Positions 22,349-32,900 of a stretch of 64,000 bases of DNA are shown piece by piece (position 1 is the first letter of the stretch; every line of letters starts with the position of its first letter). The translations under genes were made by a program, and so were the position numbers. The stretch is from assembly GCA_029851415.1 (NCBI GenBank), contig CM056743.1:64634186-64698185 (forward strand), written 5' to 3'. The notes beneath the pieces are model-generated. The model saw only the letters and a list, made by a program, of their open reading frames with translations, ran no database searches and was not told the origin of the DNA. Origin of the DNA: Eretmocerus hayati. Lineage: Eukaryota; Arthropoda; Insecta; Hymenoptera; Aphelinidae.

Positions 22349-23494
22349 CGCGATGCAGCTGCGCAGAAGCAGAAAATCATTGTTCTGCTGCATCTTGCTT
22401 CCTCATACATTTCTGGTGTGCTTTACGCGACTCTGCCCACCAACTCGATGCGTTCTGCTCCTTCCTTGTCGTTCGAGCATATCAGCGGTCAAGCAGATTT
22501 TTTGATCGACTGTGTAAGTAGGCTGCATCACGCATATCTTTTTCTACTCACTTCACACCAGGTGATCGAAAAACGCATTTCGACACTCGGTTGTCAAGTT
22601 TTTTGCTTCACTCTTGATACCCTCGCCAGGACTCGGGCCAAAAACAATCATTTGAAAAGCAAAAACAAATCACCCACACTCGTATCGAGATAGTATATAT
22701 CCATACTGAGCGCGGTAGCCCATTTTGGGCACTAGGACAGTTTGTCTGTCTCGCTTCGCTCGACAGACATGTCCTCCAGTGCCCAAAATGGGCTTGCAAG
22801 CGAGGTGCGGATATATATTCTTCCATTACGAGAACCCTAAAATCTTATTTAAGGCGATGCGGTCACCGTGCACGCTGAAGATTATTCGCACTTTTATCAA
22901 ATTTGCTTGCGATTTGGGTGAGACGACGAGAAGACCCACGTTTATTAGCATCTAACTAGAGTTCGTCTTCTCATCGTTTCGCCCAAATCGCAAGAGAATC
23001 GGATAAAAGTGCGAATTACGAAGTGCCTATATTATTGGTTAGGAGGTGCCTGCGCTCAAATTATTCCCATTTTTCTCCAGTTCTCTTGCGATTTTAGCCA
23101 AACGATGAGAAGACAAACTCTAGTTAGATGATAATAAACGTGGGTCTTCTCGTCGTTTCACCCAAATCGCAAGCAAATTTGATAAAAGTGCGAATAACTT
23201 TCAGCGTGCATAGTGCACGGTGACCACACCGCCTTAAACGCGGCATTTTTAGGTTAGAGTAATGAAAATCACTATTTCCATCCACCCCTATACAAAGTCT
23301 GAATGATGCTTTCATCACCCAATGCCCGCTGCGGAATTTCAACATGCTACATTCCCATCCTACAATCTTTTCCTATCCCTCAATAGAAAAAATAAGTTCA
23401 AGATTTTTTCACCCTGAATTTGGAACAGCTAGTACGCGATGGAGGGGGGGGGGGGCAAACGGAAAATGCTGAACCCATGATATGACGCACATGT
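22349..23494. mobile_element. 1146-bp segment present only in the left arm
   Basis: The left and right arms agree up to GGCACGAT (22348) and resume at GATTATCTCC (23495), with only GAT shared at the junctions. The segment contains a hairpin at 22690-22815 (arms around GCCCATTTTGGGCACT) and a 386-bp foldback at 22851-23236, plus a G10 run near 23447. It is either an insertion of nested MITEs in the left arm or a deletion in the right. Confidence 0.75.
22851..23236. repeat. Foldback element within the left-arm-only segment
   Basis: AAGGCGATGCGGTCACCGTG at 22851 is mirrored by the sequence ending at 23236. Internal words CCCAAATCGCAAG and GACGAGAAGACC occur in both orientations, giving further sub-palindromes. 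Confidence 0.7.
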
Positions 23495-23499
23495 GATTA

Positions 23500-24830
23500 T
23501 CTCCAGACGATATTCACCTGCCATCGAGATGAATCAGTTCAAGCGAGATACTCGGCTTTGGAGATGTTTGCACCAGCCGTTCCTCTCGTGTCGTTCCAGC
23601 AGCGGTCAAAAGACTTTTCGATCGAATGTGTGTGGAGCACTGCATTACGCGCATCGGCACTTTTTGTCCAACGAAAAACGACAGTGAAGAATTCATTTCT
23701 CCATAGGTCAATGCAATGCACGTCAACACACTTCTCGAAATACCAAAACTTACAACTTCTTTCCGAGGATTGTGGGAAAATCTCTCTAGGAGACAAAACT
23801 GAGGTTATTAAGAAAATTCACAGGAATATCGTAGAGTTAGGATGCAATCGCACTTTTTGAAACACTTGGAGACGATTCATTGAAATTGATTGAACAATTT
23901 CTCCAATCCGCGGATCGTGGGGTTTTTCATCCTGTAATCATACAGCATCATTTTCGACTACACAACCTTGACAAATCCTTTTGATCCAAATATGCTCTAA
24001 ACTTCTCCCAATCTCAGGCGTTCCAATTTATTTTTGAATTTATTGGAAGATGTTATAGACTGATACAATTGAACTTGAGCTTCTTAGCTTCGCTTCGACG
24101 AGGTCATCCTCAAAATGTACTTGTTGAAAAATATTCTTACGTTATTGTAAATCTGTTGCGACTCATGACACGTTCTACAAGGCTCAGATGGACAGGCTGA
24201 AATTATGATCCGATCGATTCGTAGAAGGGTTCAATTGAAATCAACTTACACTGTAAAAAATTTTTCCAAATCCGGTTAAAGTAGTTTTTTGAAAATTTTT
24301 TACAGTGTAGTTATGAGCTAACCAACAACAGAGATGGGGAATACAATCAAAGCATGAGAAGTTATTCAGAATAATCTGACCAAGAAGAGGAAAATTTTTT
24401 GTTCATTAGTTTCTTGTATCAGGGAATCCTTGACTGCCAAATGGCAGCTAAATCACAATAGATATCCATCGTCTCGGATTCAAAATTGTTCTCATACTCC
24501 AAATGAGTACCTCAACATATTTCGTATCCCGATCGAGGTTGAACTCCGTTTATTTTGTTTGAACTGCAGAGCAGACCTATCGTCATGCACTTAACACCCG
24601 GGTCAAAACGGGCTGTGTCGAGCCACCGCAGATCTCGAGGGGGTATTATACTCGAAATTTGCACGCACACAATTCAACCCGAGATTTGACCAGATAAGAT
24701 GTAAGCAAGAATGCAGGAGAAAGAAAGCAGCTAATTCAGTGTCTTGTCCATTTTCCAAAACTTCTTCCCTCGGTAAACATCTGCAACATCTGTACAGGTT
24801 GTAGATAAAACCGTCGCGTCTGGCGGCGAG
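23500..24830. other. Left-arm DNA mirrored at 28410-29750, no assured gene
   Basis: Several overlapping frames of 60-120 codons are shared by both arms (23558-23860 here, 29386-29788 on the right), but the best frame is shifted by a one-base difference between the arms, so I do not call a gene. Contains the 63-bp MITE at 24247-24309. Confidence 0.4.
24247..24309. repeat. 63-bp palindromic mini-element
   Basis: The ends TACACTGTAAAAAATTTTT and its near-complement flank about 25 bp. The mirror copy in the right arm is at about 28936-28999. Confidence 0.75.
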
Positions 24831-24834
24831 CCTA

Positions 24835-25269
24835 ATGACCCTTTTGGGCTCTGCTATACCTATATTATGCTATGCTGTTCTTCGATGTGATGCGGAACCA
24901 AACGAAACTTGTCTATTTTTGCCCCGAAAGGTCGTAATAATCCATCGAGAGATTGCTCTGCAAACTTTTCTACTCAGTACATATTATCTGTCTATGGGAT
25001 CGCTCATGTATGAGGCGTCGCGCGGACACGTGCAGGACGGAAACAGTAAGGCCCCAAGTACTGGCGATCTCTCTACTATTATCGTAAAACATCGATCGCT
25101 ACTCGACGAATTTTTCTCTCTGCCGATGCTATTTCCTGTGCTCCAGAAGCTCTGTAGTTCTAACAAACGCAGATTCTCGGAGTTTCTTCGAGACAGCTTG
25201 TCAAATGAAACGATATTGAATTTGATTGGACGTACTGGCCAAACCAGTCTCGCACAATCTCCTTCTTAA
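24835..25269 (+). CDS. Conserved 144-aa ORF, left-arm copy
   Basis: ATG at 24835, stop at 25269. The N-terminal 20 residues are hydrophobic (MTLLGSAIPILCYAVL), possibly a signal or anchor, followed by two Cys (RCDAE, NETC) and a helical C-terminal half. The mirror copy (28410-27976) is intact over the same length with only two residue changes that I can see (F/L, M/I). Both point toward the palindrome centre, opposite to the BEN-like copies. No family was recognised. Preservation may simply reflect how recently the arms were copied or homogenised. Confidence 0.35.
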   Translation: MTLLGSAIPILCYAVLRCDAEPNETCLFLPRKVVIIHREIALQTFLLSTYYLSMGSLMYEASRGHVQDGNSKAPSTGDLSTIIVKHRSLLDEFFSLPMLFPVLQKLCSSNKRRFSEFLRDSLSNETILNLIGRTGQTSLAQSPS

Positions 25270-25851
25270 CGCTCGATTTGCAACGTCCAAATTATCTCGC
25301 CCACATTGCTTGTGAAGAATTAACCCATTAATGGCCAGGATGACACTTTCATGATATCTATTTAAGGCTCGTTATTCAGTACGGAAAAGCTCTAAGAGAA
25401 ATCCCCAAGGCATATATTCGACGTAAAATTGTCTGAACTTCCGAAATATGTGATGGGGATGTCCGTTTGAGGCGCTCCTGAAGAGTTACATTGAAGTTCT
25501 TGCAAGAAAATACGATTCTTCTCATTTCACATCGTATTTGAACGGCATCTTGACCCCTAAAATCGATAGATATGGCTCTGGAAGCTCAAAAAACCGTGGC
25601 ATTGGGTCCTGATCTATGAGATGTATGGGTCAGAAAAATTTTAAAAGGGCAATCTGGCCCCAAGATATCGACCGAAACGAAAAAAGTATTTTGAACGCCT
25701 TCTCGTCGTCGTTGAAACGTCTCAACCTTTACGATCCCAATCCTGAGCATCAAATAACTTCTGAAAAAATATCATACGATATGTTTTCGACGTAAACCTG
25801 TCTGTTCTTTCAGATTCCGTGATCAGAATTGGGATAGAATGAAGTTTGGAG

Positions 25852-26610
25852 CGATAAGATCCGCATTTTTGTCGAATTATACCCTTTTCCAATGAAAACA
25901 TCATCCCAAATCCAATTCTCACCGTAAAAATCGATACATTATCACTCGAGACGTCGAATTATTGCATCTGCACTATCTGAACCTCAGAATCAGGCCATGT
26001 AACTTGAGTGCGATTATACATATACTATACCCTTTATGCTGGGCTCGCAATGATTATTCGGAATGATGAGAACCAAAACAAGTAACGCATAAATAGATTG
26101 AGCAAATCTTACACACAATGAAAGATCGCTCCCCACAAGTCTTGGAGTAATGACATTCTTTCATGAGTTCTACCAACTGTGTGGGCTTTCCCCAAATAAA
26201 ACTCAGCAATTTCCAAGCCAACTCTTTTAGTTCCAATTTTTTTTCATCGTCGCTCGGTCTCGCCAGGTTTTTCAAAACTGTTGCATAGGTAATAAATGAT
26301 TGGATGAATCTGAGGAATCATGGCCAAGTATCCTTTTTTGCTCGAATACTCGGCATCGAATGACTACAATGTGAATGTTTTGACGACGTGCCCGTCATAC
26401 GCATATCAGCGCGATCGAGAACATTTTCAGCTCGATGCTATTTCAAATGTCCATGCTGCGTTCTTATACTATGATTCTGAGGTCCAGAGTGCAGATACAA
26501 TGATTCGACGTCTCGAGTGACAATGTATCGATTTTTACGTTGAGAATCCGATTTGGGATGATGTTTCCATTGAAAAAGGGTATAATTCGATAAAAATGCG
26601 GATCTTATCG
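25852..26610. repeat. Second palindrome inside the spacer
   Basis: The arms 25852-25991 and 26473-26610 are inverted copies (GCGATAAGATCCGCATTTTT at the outer edge, ACCTCAGAATC at the inner edge) around a 481-bp loop. The centre of the giant palindrome is thus itself a palindrome. Confidence 0.85.
26054..26275 (-). CDS. Cys-rich C-terminal fragment, possibly transposase tail
   Basis: 73 codons ending in a Cys/His cluster: CHYSKTC, VCKIC, LCVTCF, then HH just before the stop. Spaced CxxC pairs followed by a CF-x-x-HH end resemble the zinc-binding tails of piggyBac-family transposases; the resemblance is weak and the catalytic part is absent. It lies in the loop of the spacer palindrome. Confidence 0.35.
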   Translation of the reverse strand: MKNLARPSDDEKKLELKELAWKLLSFIWGKPTQLVELMKECHYSKTCGERSFIVCKICSIYLCVTCFGSHHSE

Positions 26611-26679
26611 TCGGCGAAGCCGTCGTCCAACAAGGTTATCGCGAAGAACGAAGTTTTTGGCACGAGTCGCATATGCAGC

Positions 26680-26757
26680 TTTACACGGCGAGACGCGCAA
26701 ACTGCGTGTTTCCATGCTCACATGCTTCCACGCAGTTTGCGCGTCTCGCCGTGTAAA
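26680..26757. repeat. Perfect 29-bp-arm hairpin
   Basis: The arms 26680-26708 and 26729-26757 are exactly complementary over 29 bp, with a 20-nt loop; GAACGAAGTTTTT and AAAAAACTTTGTT extend the pairing weakly outward. The stem is GC-rich (GGCGAGACGCG), unlike its AT-rich surroundings. Confidence 0.9.
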
Positions 26758-26759
26758 AA

Positions 26760-27416
26760 ACTTTGTTATACTATTATCGCCCGACGATGGAAACAGCGTT
26801 CATCCTACCGCGTAGGCTGACGGAAACACGATATCTCCGTCGGTAAGGCGATAAAATACCCAACTCAGAATCGAATTCGAGAGAAGATTTGATCCGTATT
26901 GGAGCAACCTCATGAATTTCGTTATGAAGCTGGTCTGATTGCGTTTTTCTTTCGCGGTGAAACTCACTGCTTTATCTATGTATTATGCTATCGTAAAATA
27001 GCCAAGTAAATTTCAATAAGAAGAATTGAACTTTATATTGGTGCGGGTTTTGTTCAAGGAGAACTGAAGCAATTTTACGTGAAATACAAAAAACGATCCA
27101 AGAGCATCATTATGTGCAATTCACGCGTTAAACACGCAACCACATCATTTCTAACAGTGGGTAATGCTAGATAATTTCTCATGGCGTATCGCTTGCATGC
27201 ATCCTCCTTCAGGTCTAATCCAGAAAATTGAGATCGCAAAATAGTCCGGGCGCTGGCCGTGGGGGGGGGTCTGAGTAAAAAGTTAGTGTTCCAGAAGGTT
27301 TGGAGGTGTATTCTTATGAATTTTGAGGCGTTGAATCGATTGCACGAAGTCGCCAGCCCGGAAACCCCGGCGTTCTTCTGTTATTAACAATTTTTAGTGC
27401 AAAATTATGGTTTTTT
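26760..27416. other. Remainder of palindrome spacer
   Basis: No gene was recognised. A G-rich run (GGGGGGGGG) lies near 27260. Confidence 0.4.
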
Positions 27417-27975
27417 TTCTGATCACGGAATCTGAAAGAACAGACAGGTTTACGTCGAAAACATATCGTATGATATTTTTTCAGAAGTTATTTGATGCTC
27501 AGGATTGGGATCGTAAAGGTTGAGAGGTTTCAACGACGATGAGAAGGCTTTCAAAATACTTTTTTCGTTTCGGTCGATATCTTGGGGCCAGATTGCCCTT
27601 TTAAAATTTTTCTGACCCATACATCTCATAGATCAGGACCCAATGCCACGGTTTTTTGAGCTTCCAGAGCCATATCTATCGATTTTAGGGGTCAAGATGC
27701 CGTTCAAATACGATGTGAAATGAGAAGAATCGTATTTTCTTGCAAGAACTTCAATGTAACTCTTCAGGAGCGCCTCAAACGGACATCCCCATCACATATT
27801 TCGGAAGTTCAGACAATTTTACGTCGAATATATGCCTTGGGGATTTCTCTTAGAGCTTTTTCGTACTGAATAACGAGCCTTAAATAGATATCATGAAAGT
27901 GTCATCCTGGCCATTAATGGGTTAATTCTGCACAAGCAATGTGGGCGAGATAATTTGGACGTTGCAAATCGAGCG

Positions 27976-28410
27976 TTAAGAAGGAGATTGTGCGAGACTG
28001 GTTTGGCCAGTACGTCCAATCAAATTCAATATCGTTTCATTTGACAAGCTGTCTCGAAGAAACTCCGAGAATCTGCGTTTGTTAGAACTACAGAGCTTCT
28101 GGAGCACAGGAAATAGCATCGGCAGAGAGAAAAATTCGTCGAGTAGCGATCGATGTTTTACGATAATAGTGGAGAGATCGCCAGTACTTGGGGCCTTACT
28201 GTTTCCGTCCTGCACGTGTCCGCGCGACGCCTCATAAATGAGCGATCCCATAGACAGATAATATGTACTGAGTAGAAGAGTTTGCAGAGCAATCTCTCGA
28301 TGGATTATTACGACCTTTCGGGGCAAAAATAGACAAGTTTCGTTTGGTTCCGCATCACATCGAAGAACAGCATAGCATAATATAGGTATAGCAGAGCCCA
28401 AAAGGGTCAT
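27976..28410 (-). CDS. Conserved 144-aa ORF, right-arm copy
   Basis: The mirror of 24835-25269, intact, with Leu for Phe and Ile for Met at two positions. See the left-arm copy for the description. If real it would be transcribed toward the spacer. Confidence 0.35.
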   Translation of the reverse strand: MTLLGSAIPILCYAVLRCDAEPNETCLFLPRKVVIIHREIALQTLLLSTYYLSMGSLIYEASRGHVQDGNSKAPSTGDLSTIIVKHRSLLDEFFSLPMLFPVLQKLCSSNKRRFSEFLRDSLSNETILNLIGRTGQTSLAQSPS

Positions 28411-29951
28411 TAGGCTCGCCGCCAGACGCGACGGTTTTATCTACAACCTGTACAGATGTTGCAGATGTTTACCGAGGGAAGAAGTTTTGGAAAATGGACA
28501 AGACACTGAATTAGCTGCTTTCTTTCTCCTGCATTCTTGCTTACATCTTATCTGGTCAAATCTCGGGTTGAATTGTGTGCGTGCAAATTTCGAGTATAAT
28601 ACCCTCTCGAGATCTGCGGTGGCTCGACACAGCCCGTTTTGACCTGGGTGTTAAGTGCATGACGATAGGTCTGCTCTGCAGTTCGAACAAAATAAACGGA
28701 GTTCAACCTCGATCAGGATACGAAATATGTTGAGCTACTCATTTGGAGTATGAGAACAATTTTGAATCCGAGACAATGGATATCTATTGTGATTTAGCTG
28801 CCATTTGGCAGTCAAGGATTCCCTGATACAAGAAACTAATGAACAAAAAAATTTTCCTCTTCTCGGTCAGATTATTCTGAATAACTTCTCATGCTTTGAT
28901 TGTATTCCCCATCTCTGTTGTTGGTTAGCTCATAACTACACTGTAAAAAATTTTCAAAAAACTACTTTGACCGGATTTGGAAAAATTTTTTACAGTGTAA
29001 GTTGATTTCAATTGAACCCTTCTACGAATCGATCGGATCATAATTTCAGCCTGTCCATCTGAGCCTTGTAGAATGTGTCATGAGTCGCAACAGATTTACA
29101 ATAACGTAAGAATATTTTTCAACAAGTACATTTTGAGGATGACCTCGTCGAAGCGAAGCTAAGAAGCTCAAGTTCAATTGTATCAGTCTATAACATCTTC
29201 CAATAAATTCAAAAATAAATTGAAACGCCTGAGATTGGGAGAAGTTTAGAGCATATTTGGATCAAAAGGATTTGTCAAGGTTGTGTAGTCGAAAATGATG
29301 CTGTATGATTACAGGATGAAAAACCCCACGATCCGCGGATTGGAGAAATTGTTCAATCAATTTCAATGAATCGTCTCCAAGTGTTTCAAAAAGTGCGATT
29401 GCATCCTAACTCTACGATATTCCTGTGAATTTTCTTAATAACCTCAGTTTTGTCTCCTAGAGAGATTTTCCCACAATCCTCGGAAAGAAGTTGTAAGTTT
29501 TGGTATTTCGAGAAGTGTGTTGACGTGCATTGCATTGACCCATGGAGAAATGAATTCTTCACTGTCGTTTTTTGTTGGACGAAAAGTGCCGATGCGCGTA
29601 ATGCAGTGCTCCACACACATTCGATCGAAAAGTCTTTTGACCGCTGCTGGAACGACACGAGAGGAACGGCTGCTGCAAAACATCTCCAAAGCCGAGTATC
29701 TCGCTTGAACTGATTTATCTCGATGGCAGGTGAATATCGTCTGGAGATAATCATCGTGCCGGCGCGCGGGCATCTGCAACCAGTGCAACCATCAGGTGAG
29801 TTGGGTTAGGCAGTCGCTGTCAGTCATCGTCAAACCACCGCGACGGTGACATCTAGCTCCTAGCTCCAGACCACGTGCCAATTGTCGATTCACTCATTGT
29901 TTTCTCGATATTTCAGCGGACCCTGCTCCAACACTCTCGGTCCATATCACC

Positions 29952-32900
29952 ATGGAATCTGAGGATCAAGTTCCTTCCTTGGAGGACACCGAAGCAAGGG
30001 TGAAATACATTGATGACGACACAATCGAGTGGGTCCCTATCCAGCGTATTCGGGAATTTGTGAGGATTCCGCCTAGCCACTCCGCTGATTTTGATCGGAA
30101 AAAAATCTTTCGAGCACTCTGGACCAATCATAAGACCGGAAAGTCGCAAGTCCTTGGCGTCACGATTGCCGATTTTGCTTGTAAGTAAGCCATGTTTGTG
30201 AGAAGCAAGAGTTTTCTCGTTGAAATAGCTCGTAAGAAATTTTCAATCGCTTCTGCTTTGTTAACAATGTCGTCGAATTATAATAATTCCTCTTGGAAAT
30301 TTTCAACATTCATCACTACAATTGTTCTTCAAAATTTCACTGGAAAAATACGTCGGTGTGTAATGGCAGCTCTGCTTACATGTGATCACACGCAACTTGA
30401 CTTGATTATGATATTATCGTATACTTTGTTAATGAACTCTAGGTGGAGACGAGGACAGAAAGTTGAAAGCTGGTAAACGAGGACACTCCGAAACAATAGA
30501 TACCAGTGTCATCCAGGCTTATTACCACGACTGCTCCGGCTTGTCCGAGCTATCTCCGTCGGAGCAAAATACGGGAAACACATCCGATGAAAGTGATGTC
30601 GAGGCCGAAGACGAGTCTCAATGTGATGACGACGCACCCATTGATCCGAGAGCTGTGAGTATTTTTCCCTTTTATTCGTCTAGATATCGATTCTGTGTAT
30701 CAGGTTTTTGGCGTTCCAAATCACATTCGGATACTCTGCTCTGCAATTATTATGTATACACGCTAACTTGGCATTCTATAACTCACAGATCAGAATTTTG
30801 AATTCAGACCTTCAATTTGTTTGACGCGTTAACTACTAAACAATTCGATGTTGTTAAGAATTATTTCGCCCTTTTTGTCCATTTTGTTACATGGTTGAAT
30901 CACTGGAGAGTCATTGAATCAGCACTTTCACAATTTCACCATACTTTCCCTGAATCAACACCAACATGTTGGATTTGCATACATTCTATAATGTATTATA
31001 CGTTTTCACTGTTGTTTCATGCACTCATTTCCATCGCTGCTTTCTACTTGATATGTGTATGTGCTATGCTCATAAGACTCGTTGATGCTCCAAACTAAGA
31101 TTGTTCTGTATCTCATTACTCTAAGTTTCAATCCAGATTAACTCTGTCTTGCAACGTGCTTTCCAAAAATTTCAAACTTACGCATTGAATTATTCAACAA
31201 TCAAATTACTGAAAATTCCACTCCTATTAGGGATGGTTCTATTCCATGCTCATTTCAATTATCAGTGTTCCATCAAATTGTCAAACTCAAAATTCACACC
31301 TTTCATGAATTTCAAAGTGAAATGGGCATTTCAAAATTACTATCGAATATTCTGCTCCGCCGCTTGTCAATGTAAGGTAACTTCCCATTCTATAACTTAC
31401 TCTCCAGAATTTCGGATTCAGACTTTTAATTCATTCACTGTGAACAAACACAAGTGAGGTAAAAGCAACGATGAGCAAATGTTTTTGTCCTCGTATCGGC
31501 TTTCTATGCAGAGAAATAGGCAATACTAGGTGGTATAATTCGAATGTTCATTTATAAAAAATTGGAGGGTGAGCAAACATTTCTGACAACGACATGAGGT
31601 TGTCAAAATGCGACTTACTTAGGGCGAATTTTTTCAGATTTTTCCTCGGACTTCTCTCCCCCCAGTTTCCACGGGGTTGGCGATTATCTAAATATCTATC
31701 AGCGATTATCTGAATATACTTGTTGTTGCATATGGTGAAGCAGAAACATGCGAAACAGGTTATCAAGGCAGTAACTCTTCTTTTTGTAATGAAAGAATCA
31801 CGTATATATTGGAAACCTTACGCTCAATCAGCTACGTAGAATTTTCCAATTTGCTCGTTTGTTCAGAAGCCGTGTAAAATGTCTGCCTGCCTTATGTATT
31901 GCTGTCCCACGATCAGTTTCATCTTGAATTCTTTGATCGCATGCGCAAACAGCTAGTAGTGATTGGAAGTTTTGCGATATCCTCGGGTGATATATTTGTG
32001 TGTAGTGAGATACCCAGTGGCACGGAAATCGCGAGTCATAGGAATTCCAAAATGAAAGACTGATGCGACAAAATCTGTACACCCCGAATCCACGACCAGA
32101 AAAAACTGCCCTTCTGGATTTTCTTGTACTTAGCAGGGGACGTGCTCATCTGAGCTAATTCGGTGCGCTTCGACTGTTGCTGGTAGTGATGCACTCTTAG
32201 GCTAGAATGAATCTACTCAATCTGAAAAAATTTCACCACTCCAAATTTTCAAGATCTTCTATTAGTTTTCCCATGGAGTGAGTCAATGTTCGTTGGCATC
32301 AAAGTCCAGATCACTCGCAATCTTACATATCATCCGCAGAAGCTCCTGCATGACAAGTTTATGTGAGCGGGTGATCTGGACTTTCATGCTAATGAACAAT
32401 AATTGAGTCTACGGGAAAACTACTAGAAGAGCGTGAAAATTTGATGTGGTGGTATTTTTTTTCAGATCGAGTAGAGTTTTTCTAACCTAAGAGTGCATCA
32501 CTACCGGGAACAGCCAAAGCGTACCGGAATAGCTCGGATGAGCATGGTTTTCGCTGAGATTATTAAAATACAAAACGTTAGAGTTCTTCCGGTCGTGGAT
32601 TCGGTGAGTGGAGATTTTGTTCCATCAATCTCTGTTTCTGAAATTCGTATATCTCGCGATTTCGATACCAGGGTACCTTTGCCAGATATGTGGAATGTAG
32701 TATATCAGTTGTTATGGATCTAATAATCGACCAGCGTTTCCCATTAATTTTATGATTTAAATTCTCGTCCAAACGCGCTGGGCGGTTTCATCGCCGACTG
32801 ATGCCGATATGAAGTATATTATCAATTCTTGCAATATCTCTGAGATCTTGAATATTAATCCGAAGAATAATCTTTTCAGAGTAATGGAAAGACGACACAA

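Noticed and set aside
23558..29788. A gene made of the overlapping 100-120-codon frames at 23558-23860 and 29386-29788.
   Set aside because: The longest frame differs between the arms because of a one-base change, three frames are open at once, and no motif is visible.
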